This document shows positions 48,810 through 58,225 of a DNA stretch of 64,000 nt, in pieces (positions within the stretch are counted from its first letter, which is position 1; each line of letters opens with the position of its first letter). Under the pieces are notes generated by a model. The model saw nothing but the letters and a program-made list of their open reading frames with translations. It searched no databases and was not told the origin of the DNA. The DNA comes from Gordonia sp. PDNC005 (GTDB lineage: Bacteria > Actinomycetota > Actinomycetes > Mycobacteriales > Mycobacteriaceae): contig NZ_CP070351.1 in assembly GCF_016919385.1 (NCBI RefSeq), positions 2,852,001-2,916,000 on the forward strand, given 5' to 3'. The position numbers and the translations under genes were made by a program.

Positions 48810-49676
48810 ATGGAGTTTCGACAGCTCGAGTACGTGGCCGCCGTCGCGGAGACCGGCGGCTTCTCCCGCGCCGCCCAGCGGTGTTTCGTTTCTCAGTCCG
48901 CGATCAGCCACCAGGTCGCCGCCTTGGAACGTGAACTCGGAGCCGAACTCTTCGACCGCAGTCAGCGTCGTGTCCGACTCACTGAGGCGGGCGAGACCCT
49001 TCTGCCGTTCGCCCGCGATCTCCTGGCGATGCGTGACGCGGCGATCGCGGCAACTGCACCGCGTCCCGAACGGGTTCGGATCGCGGCCAACATGTCGTTC
49101 GCCCGTTCGGCCCTCGCCGCGGTCTCCGCAGTCCGCGAACAGCATCCGGAGGCGGAGATCGACTTCCTGATCAAGCCGTTCACACAGCGCATCGACGCCG
49201 TCGCGTCAGGCGAGGCCGATCTCGCATTGATCCGCGGAACCGTCGACCGTGACAATCTGTACCTGGATCCACTGTGGGTGGACCAGCCCGTGATCGCGTT
49301 CAACTCCCGCCACCCGCTAGCCGCAGGCGGCCAGGCGCCCAGCCCCAACGATCTCGCGGCATACCCGTTGCTGCTGCCACCGCCGGACCGCCAGGTGCTC
49401 CTGCACCGCCTCGTCCAGCAGGCCTTCACTCGTGCGGACGCGGAGATCCAGTTCGGTCCCGAGATCCGTGAGGGCCACTCGGTGGCGTTCGAACTCGTCA
49501 ATCGCCCCGAGGCGTGGACGGTGCTGTACGAGGACCCGCTGCAACCGGGCATCTCCTGCAGGCGCAGCCTGAGTTTCACGCTGCCCGTGTCCGCGGTCCT
49601 TCGTGTGGACGCGAAGCCGAACGCCCTGGTCGCCGAGCTCCTCACCGAGCTGTCGGGAGGATTCCGTCGAACCTGA
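48810..49676 (+). CDS. LysR-family transcriptional regulator
   Basis: The product is 288 aa from ATG 48810. The N-terminal winged helix is complete (MEFRQLEYVAAVAETGGFSR, AAQRCFVSQSAISHQVAALE, ELGAELFDRSQRRVRLTEAG). The effector-binding domain follows (about 90-285, including FLIKPFTQRIDAVASGEADL). The in-frame start at 48726 adds a segment unlike LysR N-termini. The divergent arrangement with ndh across 123 bp suggests local control. Confidence 0.88.
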   Translation: MEFRQLEYVAAVAETGGFSRAAQRCFVSQSAISHQVAALERELGAELFDRSQRRVRLTEAGETLLPFARDLLAMRDAAIAATAPRPERVRIAANMSFARSALAAVSAVREQHPEAEIDFLIKPFTQRIDAVASGEADLALIRGTVDRDNLYLDPLWVDQPVIAFNSRHPLAAGGQAPSPNDLAAYPLLLPPPDRQVLLHRLVQQAFTRADAEIQFGPEIREGHSVAFELVNRPEAWTVLYEDPLQPGISCRRSLSFTLPVSAVLRVDAKPNALVAELLTELSGGFRRT

Positions 49677-49712
49677 TCGGCACAGAACCTCCCGCCCATC
49701 GGACTCAAGTAG

Positions 49713-49741
49713 TTGACCTGCGTCACACTCGCCGCTAATTT
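49713..49741 (+). promoter_or_regulatory. Promoter for the acyl-CoA ligase operon
   Basis: TTGACC (49713-49718) and TAATTT (49736-49741) are 17 bp apart, about 40 bp before the GTG at 49782. A downstream AACGTAATT (49755-49763) also occurs, inverted, upstream of the TetR gene (52712-52720), suggesting a shared operator. Confidence 0.65.
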
Positions 49742-49781
49742 CGTTTCGAGATAGAACGTAATTAACCGACGGGAGTCGACC

Positions 49782-51416
49782 GTGTCTGACCTCACCACGA
49801 CCGCCGATCTGCTCCGCGCACGCCGGGACGACGACGCACGCGCGCTCTTGTTCGCCGACTCCGAGTGGACCTGGTCGCAGTTCGTCGTGGAATGCGAACG
49901 GCGCGCCGCGGCGATGCGGTCGGTGCACCACGACCTGCCCACCGGCGCCCCCTGGCACATCGGTGTGCTCATGGACAACAGCCCCGAGTACTTGTTTCTG
50001 ATCGGCGGCGCCGCTCTGGCGGGCGCCACAATCGTCGGCGTCAATCCCACTCGGAGGGGAGCCGAACTCGTCGGCGACGTCGAACGCACCGACTGCGCAC
50101 TCGTGATCGTCGGCCCGTCGCAGACCGATGTGGCGGCCGACCTCGACGGCCACGTCCGCCTGGTGGCCACCGACTCGCACGAGTACCGACGGCTGCTCGA
50201 CGTCGAACCCGATGTCACGTCCGAGGGCCCGGCGAACCACACGCTCCTGCTGCTGTTCACCTCGGGATCGACGGGCGCCCCGAAAGCCGTCCGATGCAGT
50301 TCTGCGCGGCTCGCCGCCATCGGCATGTTGAACGTGCACGGCATTCGCCGAGACGACGTCGCCTACAACGCCATGCCGCTGTTCCACGGCAACGCCGTGA
50401 TGAGCGCATGGGCGCCCATCCTCGGAGTCGGCGGGACATACGCACTTCGAGACAAGTTCTCGGCCTCCGGCTTCCTCCCGGACGTGCTGCGGTTCGGAGC
50501 CACGTTCTTCAACTACGTCGGACGCTCACTCGCCTACATCCTCGCGCAGCCCGAGCGTGCCGAGGAACGCACCACAGACCTTCGATTCGGGTGGGGAACG
50601 GAGGCCTCCGCACGCGACCGCGAAGAGTTCGAACGACGGTTCGGCGTTCCCGTCACCGAGTCGTACGGATCGTCGGAAGGCGTGTGCGTGATCGTCCGTG
50701 ACGCGTCGACCCCTCGCGGCGCGCTCGGCGTTCCGAACCCGATGCTCGGGATGACGATCCTCAGTGACGCAGGTGAGGAATGTCCCGAGGCCGTCGTCAC
50801 CGCCGACGGCACACTGGTCAACGGCGCGGAGGCCATCGGAGAGATCGTCGCCCGCGGCGGAGGCGACCGCTTCGAGGGCTACTACAACAACTCCGAAGCG
50901 ACTGCGGAGAAGATCCGCGACGGGGACTACTGGTCCGGCGACCTCGCCTACCGGACACCCGACGGCGTCTATTGGTTCGCCGGTCGAACAAACGACTGGA
51001 TACGTGTCGATTCGGAGAACTTCTCCACCGCACCGCTGGAGCGCATCATCGCCCGCTTCGACGGGGTGCGCGGCGTCAGCGCCTACGCCGTGCCCGACCC
51101 GCAGACCGGCGACCGAGTGATGGCCGCTCTGGAGACGGACGACACGTTCGATCCGATCGCATTCGCCGCCTTCCTCGACGCCCAACCAGACATGGGCCCC
51201 AAGTGGACGCCGCACCTCCTCCGACTGACTGAGCGGTTCCCGTTGACCGGCACCCGGAAGATCGACAAGTCCTCACTCCGCCGGGACGGATGGCGCACAC
51301 CCGACCGTGTGCTCGTCCGGGACGGCGACCGGTACGTGCCGCTCGACGCAGACGCGGCGACTGCTCTCGAGGCCGCATTCGCCGAACACGATCGCACCCA
51401 TCTGATTCCGAACTGA
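49782..51416 (+). CDS. AMP-dependent acyl-CoA synthetase (FadD17-like)
   Basis: The product is 544 aa from GTG with GGGAG upstream. AMP-binding motif LLLLFTSGSTGAPKAV (about 156-171), the A5 region WGTEASARDREEF/TESYGSSEG, the A7/A8 region YWSGDLAYRTPDGVYWFAGRTNDWIRVDSEN and the C-terminal catalytic Lys in TGTRKIDKSSLR are all visible. It activates a fatty or other carboxylic acid as the CoA thioester. Overall pattern resembles mycobacterial FadD17. It is followed by a SnoaL-like gene and then a TetR gene on the other strand. Confidence 0.85.
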   Translation: MSDLTTTADLLRARRDDDARALLFADSEWTWSQFVVECERRAAAMRSVHHDLPTGAPWHIGVLMDNSPEYLFLIGGAALAGATIVGVNPTRRGAELVGDVERTDCALVIVGPSQTDVAADLDGHVRLVATDSHEYRRLLDVEPDVTSEGPANHTLLLLFTSGSTGAPKAVRCSSARLAAIGMLNVHGIRRDDVAYNAMPLFHGNAVMSAWAPILGVGGTYALRDKFSASGFLPDVLRFGATFFNYVGRSLAYILAQPERAEERTTDLRFGWGTEASARDREEFERRFGVPVTESYGSSEGVCVIVRDASTPRGALGVPNPMLGMTILSDAGEECPEAVVTADGTLVNGAEAIGEIVARGGGDRFEGYYNNSEATAEKIRDGDYWSGDLAYRTPDGVYWFAGRTNDWIRVDSENFSTAPLERIIARFDGVRGVSAYAVPDPQTGDRVMAALETDDTFDPIAFAAFLDAQPDMGPKWTPHLLRLTERFPLTGTRKIDKSSLRRDGWRTPDRVLVRDGDRYVPLDADAATALEAAFAEHDRTHLIPN

Positions 51417-51458
51417 CAGCACCTCCCCCACAGCCCAACGAGAGTAGGACAAACCCCG

Positions 51459-52013
51459 ATGTCGAAGATCACCATCAATCAAGAAGCACTGTGCGACGTC
51501 ATCCGCGCACGCATCGAGCGGACCTCGAATCCGCGACACCGCACGATGCTCGAGAGGATGCTCGAGCATGCGCACTACGAGCATCAAGGCCATCTCGACG
51601 GCCTGATGGGAACTCTCGGCCCCACGACGAACTACCACTTCTGGAATATGGAAGGAGATGTCGGCCCCAAGGGACTCGACGGTGTCCGTGTGTACTATTC
51701 GCACCTCGTCGAAGCGAACGCCCACATCCTCGAGTTCGACTGTGACCGCATGCTGGTCGACGACGACTGCATCGTCATCGAGGGCTGGCTGACCATGATC
51801 TCACCCGGTGCCTATGTCGCAGAGAACCCGAATGCGGCGGCGTTCGCCGACGTCACCAAGAATTACCTGGTCAAGATGCGGAATGTGATCTTCTGGCCGT
51901 TCGACGAGAACCTCTACATCGTGGGGGAGGACTCGTACACGGGTGGGCCGATGGAATTCCGCGAGCTCGCGGACGACGAGCTTCCCGACGCGTTCCGCGC
52001 GCTGATCGCCTGA
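51459..52013 (+). CDS. SnoaL/NTF2-like domain protein
   Basis: The product is 184 aa. An N-terminal helix pair (RARIERTSNPRHRTMLERML, HYEHQGHLDGLMGTLGPTTN) precedes the curved sheet typical of SnoaL/NTF2-like proteins (VRVYYSHLVEANAHILEFDC, DDCIVIEGWLTMISPGAYVA, LVKMRNVIFWPFDENLYIVG). It lies 42 bp after the acyl-CoA ligase gene and is probably cotranscribed. Substrate unknown; it may act in the same degradation or modification pathway. Confidence 0.75.
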   Translation: MSKITINQEALCDVIRARIERTSNPRHRTMLERMLEHAHYEHQGHLDGLMGTLGPTTNYHFWNMEGDVGPKGLDGVRVYYSHLVEANAHILEFDCDRMLVDDDCIVIEGWLTMISPGAYVAENPNAAAFADVTKNYLVKMRNVIFWPFDENLYIVGEDSYTGGPMEFRELADDELPDAFRALIA

Positions 52014-52033
52014 GACAGGCGATCAGCCACGCG

Positions 52034-52624
52034 TCAGCAGGGAACGAGGACGCTCCACAGCGCGCGGTGGAGATCCGACCGCCACTGGTCGTCGAGGGCC
52101 TGCACCCCGCGCAGCATCACGGCCATCAGGGTCGCACCGAACGCGACTTCGATGAGCAGTGACGGATCGGACTCGATCTCCACCTCGTCGCGAGCGGCGG
52201 CGAGCGCCAGCCGTTCGGTCAGGTCTTCCCACACCGCGAAGCGAAGTCGGTCCGTCACCTCGCGCTGCAGGTCGTCGTCGTCGGCGAGTTCGCTGAAAAC
52301 ACCCATCAGGGCGCGGCGCAGCGCAGCGTCGGAGAACAGGCTCGCACAGCCGTCGATCACCGAGTCGAGCTCGTCGTCGAGGGTGGCGTGAGGATTCCGA
52401 GGCGGGATCGCGACCTCGACGGGAAACACCACCCGATGGACCAGATGCGATTTGCTGGGCCAACGACGGCGAATGGCGGGCACGGACGTACCCGCTCGCG
52501 CGGCGACTTCGGTCAATGTCAGTCCCGCATATCCGACTTCGGCGATGACATCGCGGGCAGCCTCGAGCACAGCGGCGTCGATGCGAGTGTCACGAGGACG
52601 CCCCGCGGTCGCGTCGTTCGCCAT
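52034..52624 (-). CDS. TetR-family transcriptional regulator
   Basis: The product is 196 aa from ATG 52624 (AGAGGAAGG upstream). The helix-turn-helix is RDVIAEVGYAGLTLTEVAAR then AGTSVPAIRRRWPSKSHLVH. The C-terminal ligand domain is helical. It converges with the SnoaL-like gene (20 bp apart). Its upstream region and the ligase promoter share AACGTAATT, so it probably represses both. Confidence 0.87.
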   Translation of the reverse strand: MANDATAGRPRDTRIDAAVLEAARDVIAEVGYAGLTLTEVAARAGTSVPAIRRRWPSKSHLVHRVVFPVEVAIPPRNPHATLDDELDSVIDGCASLFSDAALRRALMGVFSELADDDDLQREVTDRLRFAVWEDLTERLALAAARDEVEIESDPSLLIEVAFGATLMAVMLRGVQALDDQWRSDLHRALWSVLVPC

Positions 52625-52855
52625 GAGCGGCCCTTCCTCTGATCGATCGAATCGTCGTATTCCACCTGGTGCCGACGCTTGTCGCGGTTGACGAGATCCG
52701 TGCCGTGGCATAAATTACGTTACCAGTCGGAATGTATTGCGATCGTCTCCCGAACGGTTGAATCACACGCTTAAGGCTCCCTCCCGAAGCCCCGACCGGG
52801 CCGGGCCGTGCAGACGCGCGGTCCGGCCCACCCCGCAGACCGAGTTCTGTCGGGC
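52625..52855. other. Intergenic region between the TetR and truA genes
   Basis: No gene supported. It holds the TetR promoter with the AATTACGTT motif at 52712-52720 and a GC-rich imperfect hairpin at about 52798-52829 (GGGCCGG/CCGGCCC arms), a likely transcript end for truA. No T-run follows the hairpin. Confidence 0.45.
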
Positions 52856-53755
52856 TCAGTCCCCGCAGCAACCGCCGCGCAGGTCTGACTCATCGCGTAC
52901 GTCGCGCGTCAACGCGCTTCGAGCCGCCCACTCCGACTCCGGCGGATAGTCGACCCGCATCAAACAGAGACCGCGGGCCTGTGCCACCGGAACTTGAGCC
53001 GAGCGAGTCTTCTCGGACAGCAGTCCGACGCACCAATCCAGATCACGTCGTCCGTCACCGACGACGGCGACCGCTCCAACGAGTGAACGGACCATCGACC
53101 AACAGAAGGCATCGGCCTGCACACGTGCCACCAGCACACCGTCGTCGTCACGACGCCACGAGAACTCCTGGAGTTCTCGGATCGTCGTCGATCCCTCCCG
53201 AAACCGGCAGAAGGCCGCGAAGTCGTTGAGCCCCACCAGCGAGCCGGACGCGGCGTTCATCAGTTCGAGGTCCAGGCTTCGCTGCCAGTCCGCGGTGATT
53301 CGGGCGGCCGTCGGCTCCGCGCCCCACTGCGCATCGGCGAGACGGTATTCGTAGGTTCGAGCCAGTGCGGCGAAACGTGCGTCGAAGTCTGTGGAGACCT
53401 GATCGACAGCCTTCACACGGACATCGTCGGGCAGCATTTTGGCGAGACGGCGGACCAGCCGCGACGGATCACCGTCGATCGACCTCGACTGCAGTGACGC
53501 GACGGGGACGTCGCAGTGTGCGACCTGCCCGGACGCGTGGACCCCAGCGTCGGTCCGGCCCGCGACGGTCAGTCGAACTGGTGCTCGCACCACGGTGGAC
53601 AGCGTTTTCTCGATGGTCTCCTGGACAGTGCGGAGTCCGGGCTGGGTGGCCCAGCCGGAGAAGTCGGTGCCGTCGTACCCGATCCGCAGGCGCAGACGAC
53701 ACTGCCCGCCCTCGTCATCGACGAGGACGGGCAGATGCGCGTGCTGAGGAATCAG
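52856..53755 (-). CDS. truA: tRNA pseudouridine(38-40) synthase
   Basis: The catalytic region [17 protein letters not shown] (Asp in RTDAGVHA) and the family segments [43 protein letters not shown] are clear. The N-terminal [20 protein letters not shown] lies upstream of the first GTG codons (53596, 53593), so those are too late. No ATG, GTG or TTG exists between that segment and an in-frame stop. The likely start is CTG at 53753-53755, overlapping the rplQ stop as CTGA, giving 299 aa; ATT at 53750-53752 is the alternative. It is the last gene of the alpha operon. Confidence 0.85.
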   Translation of the reverse strand: MIPQHAHLPVLVDDEGGQCRLRLRIGYDGTDFSGWATQPGLRTVQETIEKTLSTVVRAPVRLTVAGRTDAGVHASGQVAHCDVPVASLQSRSIDGDPSRLVRRLAKMLPDDVRVKAVDQVSTDFDARFAALARTYEYRLADAQWGAEPTAARITADWQRSLDLELMNAASGSLVGLNDFAAFCRFREGSTTIRELQEFSWRRDDDGVLVARVQADAFCWSMVRSLVGAVAVVGDGRRDLDWCVGLLSEKTRSAQVPVAQARGLCLMRVDYPPESEWAARSALTRDVRDESDLRGGCCGD

Positions 53756-54435
53756 TCTTCCTGCTGCGACGGCGGCAGCGAGTAGCCTGCAGCCTCCGCG
53801 TCCGCCTCAGTGGCGAACCAGATCTCCGCGACGGTCGACTCGTAGAAACGAGTGCCGGGGCGGTGGTACAGCTTCGACTGAGCGTTGCCCTTGATCGGGA
53901 AACCCTCGGGCGCAGCGTCGCCTTCGATCGGCTCGTGCGAGCCGGCCGGTGCGTCGGCTGCCGTGTCCGCGACAGCTGCGGGGGCCTCTGCGGCCTCCTT
54001 CGCTGCAGGAGCCTCGTCGGCGGCCTTGGCCTTCGACGCGGCCGCACGTGCGACACGGTTGGCCTCGTTCGATGCGGTCGACTCGCGAACCAGCTCGATC
54101 ACTGCCATGGGGGCGTTGTCGCCCTTGCGCGGCAGCGTCTTGATGATGCGGGTGTAGCCGCCCGGACGCTCGGCGAAGTGCGGGCCGATCTCCGCGAACA
54201 GCGTGTGAACGATGTCCTTGTCGCGGATGTCCTTCATGACCTCGCGACGGTTGGCCAGCTGACCCGCCTTCGCGTGGGTGATCAGCTTCTCGGCGTACGG
54301 ACGGAGCCGCTTGGCCTTCGCTTCGGTGGTGGTGATGCGGCCGTGCTCGAAGAGCGCCGTGGCGAGGTTCGCCAAGATCGCCTTCTGGTGGCTGGCCGAC
54401 CCGCCGAGGCGGGCACCCTTAGTGGGCTTGGGCAT
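53752..54435 (-). CDS. rplQ: 50S ribosomal protein L17 with C-terminal extension
   Basis: The product is 227 aa. Residues 1-120 are L17 ([60 protein letters not shown]). An Ala/Glu/Pro-rich linker (about 130-175) leads to a C-terminal module [40 protein letters not shown], a small domain found appended to L17 in many actinobacteria (the sunset-type domain). The usual bacterial L17 is about 120 aa. It is cotranscribed with rpoA. Confidence 0.95.
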   Translation of the reverse strand: MPKPTKGARLGGSASHQKAILANLATALFEHGRITTTEAKAKRLRPYAEKLITHAKAGQLANRREVMKDIRDKDIVHTLFAEIGPHFAERPGGYTRIIKTLPRKGDNAPMAVIELVRESTASNEANRVARAAASKAKAADEAPAAKEAAEAPAAVADTAADAPAGSHEPIEGDAAPEGFPIKGNAQSKLYHRPGTRFYESTVAEIWFATEADAEAAGYSLPPSQQED

Positions 54436-54500
54436 TTCTCTCTCCTAGGAGGGGACTGACCGGTCTCGCGACCGGGAAGTCGTAGTGGTTCTTGCAGCCC

Positions 54501-55553
54501 TTACAGCTGTTCGGTCTCCGCGAAATCTTCACCGGAATCGGCGTCGTACGACGCCTCGTCCGTCCACGTGCCGGTGGCCGGGTCGTAACCGGCGACCTGC
54601 GACGGGTCGAAGCTGGCCGGGCTGTCCTTGAGGGACAGTCCAAGACCGTGGAGCTTCACCTTCACCTCGTCGATCGACTTCTGTCCGAAGTTGCGGATGT
54701 CGAGCAGATCCGACTCGGTACGTGCAACCAACTCGCCGACGGTGTGAACACCTTCGCGCTTGAGGCAGTTGTACGAACGGACGGTCAGCTCCAGATCCTC
54801 GATCGGCAGCGTGAACGCAGCGATGTGATCGGCCTCGGCGGGCGAGGGTCCGATCTCGATGCCCTCGGCCTCGACGTTGAGCTCACGAGCCAGGCCGAAG
54901 AGCTCGACCAGGGTCTTACCGGCCGACGCCAGGGCGTCACGCGCGGTGATGGAGTTCTTCGTCTCCACGTCGAGCACCAGACGATCGAAGTCGGTGCGCT
55001 GCTCGACGCGGGTGGCCTCGACCTTGTAGGTCACCTTCAGGACCGGCGAGTAGATCGAGTCGACCGGGATGCGGCCGATCTCTGCGCCGGAGGCCTTGTT
55101 CTGCACGGCCGGAACGTAACCGCGGCCCCGCTCGACGACGAGCTCGATCTCGAGCTTGCCCTTGTCGTTGAGGGTCGCGATGTGCAGGTCGGGGTTGTGA
55201 ACCGTGACGCCTGCGGGCGGCACGATGTCGGCGCCGGTGACGGCTCCCGGACCCTGCTTACGGACGTACATGGTGACCGGCTCGTCCTCTTCGGAGCTGA
55301 CCACGAGGCCCTTGAGGTTCAGGATGATGTTGGTGACATCCTCCTTGACTCCGGGGACGGTGGTGAACTCGTGCAGGACACCGTCGATGCGGATGCTGGT
55401 GACCGCCGCGCCCGGGATGGACGACAGCAGCGTGCGCCGCAGCGAGTTGCCGAGGGTGTAACCGAAGCCCGGCTCGAGGGGTTCGATGGTGAACTTCGAG
55501 CGGTTCTCGGCCAGCACCTCTTCGGAGAGGGTGGGTCGCTGTGAGATGAGCAT
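54501..55553 (-). CDS. rpoA: RNA polymerase alpha subunit
   Basis: The product is 350 aa. The N-terminal dimerisation domain ([40 protein letters not shown]) and the C-terminal DNA-binding domain ([40 protein letters not shown]) are complete. An acidic tail follows. It lies between rpsD and rplQ in the alpha operon. Confidence 0.98.
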   Translation of the reverse strand: MLISQRPTLSEEVLAENRSKFTIEPLEPGFGYTLGNSLRRTLLSSIPGAAVTSIRIDGVLHEFTTVPGVKEDVTNIILNLKGLVVSSEEDEPVTMYVRKQGPGAVTGADIVPPAGVTVHNPDLHIATLNDKGKLEIELVVERGRGYVPAVQNKASGAEIGRIPVDSIYSPVLKVTYKVEATRVEQRTDFDRLVLDVETKNSITARDALASAGKTLVELFGLARELNVEAEGIEIGPSPAEADHIAAFTLPIEDLELTVRSYNCLKREGVHTVGELVARTESDLLDIRNFGQKSIDEVKVKLHGLGLSLKDSPASFDPSQVAGYDPATGTWTDEASYDADSGEDFAETEQL

Positions 55554-55627
55554 GTGGTGAATTCTCCTTCGTGCCGACCACTATTTGACGGCGTGAAAGC
55601 GGGTCTGAACAGCGAGTGCTGTCAGAT

Positions 55628-56233
55628 TTACTTCGAGTAGTACTCGACGATGAGCTGTTCGGTCAGCGGGACGTCGATCTGAGCACGCTCGGGCACCGAG
55701 TGCACGAGGATGCGCAGCGTCGACGGAACCACCTGCAGCCAGGCCGGAGGGGTCCGGTCGCCGACGGTCTCCAGAGAGATCTGGAACGGCGTCGACTGCA
55801 GCGACTTCTGACGAACGTCGATGATGTCGTACTGGCTCACGCGGTAGCTGGGCACGTCCACGCGGACACCGTTGACGGTGAAGTGGCCGTGGCTGACCAT
55901 CTGGCGAGCCTGACGACGCGTGCGGGCGATGCCTGCACGGTAGACGACGTTGTCGAGACGGGTCTCGAGGATCTGGAGCAGCACGTCGCCGGTCTTACCC
56001 GAGCGGCGGTTGGCCTCCTCGTAGTAACGACGGAACTGCTTCTCCATGACGCCGTAGGTGAAGCGAGCCTTCTGCTTCTCCTGGAGCTGGAGCAGGTACT
56101 CCGACTCCTTGATGCGTGCGCGGCCGTGCTGGCCGGGCGGGTAGGGGCGACGCTCGAACGATGCGTCGCCGCCGATCAGGTCGACGCGAAGACGACGGGA
56201 CTTCTTGGTGGCGGGGCCGGTATAACGAGCCAT
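55628..56233 (-). CDS. rpsD: 30S ribosomal protein S4
   Basis: The product is 201 aa. MARYTGPATKKSRRLRVDLI, the S4 RNA-binding domain (RLDNVVYRAGIARTRRQARQ, MVSHGHFTVNGVRVDVPSYR) and the C-terminal QLIVEYYSK are as expected. S4 nucleates 30S assembly and, in many bacteria, represses this operon. Order rpsM-rpsK-rpsD-rpoA is conserved. Confidence 0.98.
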   Translation of the reverse strand: MARYTGPATKKSRRLRVDLIGGDASFERRPYPPGQHGRARIKESEYLLQLQEKQKARFTYGVMEKQFRRYYEEANRRSGKTGDVLLQILETRLDNVVYRAGIARTRRQARQMVSHGHFTVNGVRVDVPSYRVSQYDIIDVRQKSLQSTPFQISLETVGDRTPPAWLQVVPSTLRILVHSVPERAQIDVPLTEQLIVEYYSK

Positions 56234-56254
56234 GTCTTATCTCTTCCTTTCCGC

Positions 56255-56662
56255 TTAGACCCGGCGCCGCTTGGGCGGGCGGCAGCCGTTGTGCGGCTGC
56301 GGGGTCACGTCGGAGATGGTGCCGACCTCGAGGCCGGCGGCCTGCAGCGAACGGATTGCGGTCTCGCGACCCGAACCCGGTCCCTTGACGAACACGTCGA
56401 CCTTCTTGACGCCGTTCTCCTGAGCCTTGCGAGCGGCGTTCTCGGCAGCGAGCTGCGCGGCGAACGGGGTGCTCTTACGCGAGCCCTTGAAGCCCACGTG
56501 GCCGGACGACGCCCAGCTGATCACGTTGCCCTCGGGGTCGGTGATCGAAACGATGGTGTTGTTGAACGTCGACTTGATGTGCGCGTGGCCCAGCGGGACG
56601 TTCTTCTTATCGCGACGGCGGGTGCCCTTCTTCGGGCCTGCGCTACGTGACTTCGGAGGCAT
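56255..56662 (-). CDS. rpsK: 30S ribosomal protein S11
   Basis: The product is 135 aa. It contains [40 protein letters not shown] and the C-terminal [17 protein letters not shown]. The start overlaps the rpsM stop (TAATG). Confidence 0.98.
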   Translation of the reverse strand: MPPKSRSAGPKKGTRRRDKKNVPLGHAHIKSTFNNTIVSITDPEGNVISWASSGHVGFKGSRKSTPFAAQLAAENAARKAQENGVKKVDVFVKGPGSGRETAIRSLQAAGLEVGTISDVTPQPHNGCRPPKRRRV

Positions 56663-57030
56663 TACTTCTTCTTCCCGGCGATGGTCTTCTTCGGGCCCTT
56701 GCGAGTGCGGGCATTGGTCTTGGTGCGCTGACCATGGACCGGCAGGCCGCGACGGTGACGCAGACCCTGGTAGCAGCCGATCTCGATCTTGCGACGGATG
56801 TCGGCCTGCACCTCGCGACGGAGGTCACCCTCCACCTTCACCGAGGCTTCGATGTATTCGCGCAGCTTCGAGACGTCTGCGTCGGTCAGATCCTTCGCGC
56901 GCAGATCGGCCGAGAGACCGGTGGCGGCGATGATCTCCTTGGAGGTGGTACGACCAACTCCGTAGATGTACGTGAGTGCGATCTCCAGCCGCTTTTCGCG
57001 GGGAAGATCCACACCTGCAACACGTGCCAT
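56662..57030 (-). CDS. rpsM: 30S ribosomal protein S13
   Basis: The product is 122 aa from ATG 57030 (GGAACACCCC upstream); the frame to 57141 is a false extension. It contains [37 protein letters not shown] and [20 protein letters not shown], with a lysine-rich end. Confidence 0.98.
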   Translation of the reverse strand: MARVAGVDLPREKRLEIALTYIYGVGRTTSKEIIAATGLSADLRAKDLTDADVSKLREYIEASVKVEGDLRREVQADIRRKIEIGCYQGLRHRRGLPVHGQRTKTNARTRKGPKKTIAGKKK

Positions 57031-57205
57031 GTGGGGTGTTCCTTCTGTGTATCTCAGAGGTCTGCTTCCAGTCCGTCCCGAACTCATGCGTCGGGCCCCG
57101 GCCTCTGAACCGGGGGTCGGTGTCCACGCGTCTGCGGACACTGGTTCTGGAAGTTCATACGCGGTATTCAGTTGTGTGTTTCAAGCGACCTGTAAAAGGC
57201 GCTGA

Positions 57206-57319
57206 TCAGCCCTGACGCTGCTTGTGACGCAGGTTCTCGCAGATCACCATGACCCGGCCGTTACGACGGATCACCTTGCACTTCTCGCAGATCGGCTTGA
57301 CGCTCGGATTGACCTTCAC
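57206..57319 (-). CDS. rpmJ: 50S ribosomal protein L36
   Basis: The product is 37 aa from GTG 57319: [20 protein letters not shown], then [17 protein letters not shown]. The zinc ligands (CxxC, C, H) are present, so this is the zinc-binding (C+) form. It lies between infA and rpsM as usual. Confidence 0.97.
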   Translation of the reverse strand: MKVNPSVKPICEKCKVIRRNGRVMVICENLRHKQRQG

Positions 57320-57349
57320 GTCAGCGTTCTCCTTGTTGAACTTCTCGGG

Positions 57350-57571
57350 TTACTTGTACCGGTAGACGATTCGTCCACGGGCGAGGTCGTAGGGCGAGAG
57401 CTCTACAACGACGCGGTCTTCCGGCAGGATGCGGATGTAGTGCTGCCGCATCTTGCCGCTGATGTGGGCGAGAACCTTGTGACCGTTCTCCAGCTCAATG
57501 CGAAACATCGCATTGGGCAGGGGTTCGACAACGCGACCCTCAACCTCGATGGCTCCGTCTTTCTTAGCCAT
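57350..57571 (-). CDS. infA: Translation initiation factor IF-1
   Basis: The product is 73 aa from ATG 57571. It is a complete S1/OB fold: [40 protein letters not shown], then [20 protein letters not shown] and a [13 protein letters not shown] end. First gene of this transcription unit in the window; its promoter should lie in 57572-57817. Confidence 0.98.
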   Translation of the reverse strand: MAKKDGAIEVEGRVVEPLPNAMFRIELENGHKVLAHISGKMRQHYIRILPEDRVVVELSPYDLARGRIVYRYK

Positions 57572-57817
57572 TTCCTCCGCGATTCTCCCGGTCACGTCGC
57601 TTTCGCGCGTTACCGAGCCTGGATCCTTCGTGCTTCCGGTACGGTGGCACTGAACGCGAGCCCCTCCCCTACCGGACGTGACAACGCCCGGGCGAGGACA
57701 TGCGGGAACCCGCGCGACGCACCGAGGTTCGAGTCTACGTCAGATGTGTTGTATCGGCCAACTCCCGGCCAGGACGGTCTCCCGCGCACCTGCGACCACC
57801 CGTGCAACACTGGTCTC
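57572..57817. promoter_or_regulatory. Divergent region between infA and the membrane-protein gene
   Basis: About 245 bp with no convincing gene. It must hold the promoter of the infA-rpmJ-rpsM unit (- strand) and that of the + strand membrane gene. No consensus -35/-10 pair was recognised with confidence. Confidence 0.35.
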
Positions 57818-58225
57818 ATGCGTGCATTCCTCATTCGCAGTGCCCTGACGGGCTTTGCACTCTGGGTCGCGGACGTCATCGTCCCCGGCGTCTACTTCGA
57901 CTTCGGCGGTCTGAGCTCCTGGTGGGCGAAGACCGCCGTCGTCCTTCTCGTGGCGATGGTGTTCGGTCTGGTCAACGGCTTCATCAAGCCCATCGTGCAG
58001 GTGCTGTCGATCCCGCTGTACATCCTGACGCTCGGATTGATCCATGTCGTCATCAACGCGCTGATGCTGAACATCACGTCGTGGTTGACGACGGACGTCT
58101 TCCATGTCGGCCTCGTGGTCGACGGCATCTTCTGGTCGGGAGTGTTCGGCGCGATCGTGATCTCCGTCGTCGGGTGGATCACCGCGATGCTGCTGAAGGA
58201 TCGACCGGAGAACCTGTACCGGTGA
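57818..58225 (+). CDS. Phage-holin-superfamily membrane protein (PF04020-like), host gene
   Basis: The product is 135 aa from ATG 57818. It has four hydrophobic segments (LIRSALTGFALWVADVIVPG, TAVVLLVAMVFGLVNGFIKP, LSIPLYILTLGLIHVVINAL, GVFGAIVISVVGWITAMLLK). The motif NGFIKPIVQVLSIPLYILTLG is typical of the widespread PF04020 (YvlD-like) family. The frame extending left to 57224 is a shadow. The stop overlaps the next start (GTGA). The biochemical role is unknown. Confidence 0.82.
   Translation: MRAFLIRSALTGFALWVADVIVPGVYFDFGGLSSWWAKTAVVLLVAMVFGLVNGFIKPIVQVLSIPLYILTLGLIHVVINALMLNITSWLTTDVFHVGLVVDGIFWSGVFGAIVISVVGWITAMLLKDRPENLYR

Noticed and set aside
48962..50344. 460-codon - strand frame across LysR and the acyl-CoA ligase
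   Set aside because: Antisense to two genes with clear motifs. Product is Ser/Arg/Ala-rich without domains.
55204..56650. + strand frames opposite rpoA, rpsD and rpsK
   Set aside because: Shadows of highly conserved ribosomal-operon genes.
57224..57817. N-terminal extension of the + strand membrane gene back to 57224
   Set aside because: The extension is antisense to infA and rpmJ and reads through the expected promoter region. The ATG at 57818 starts a normal membrane protein.
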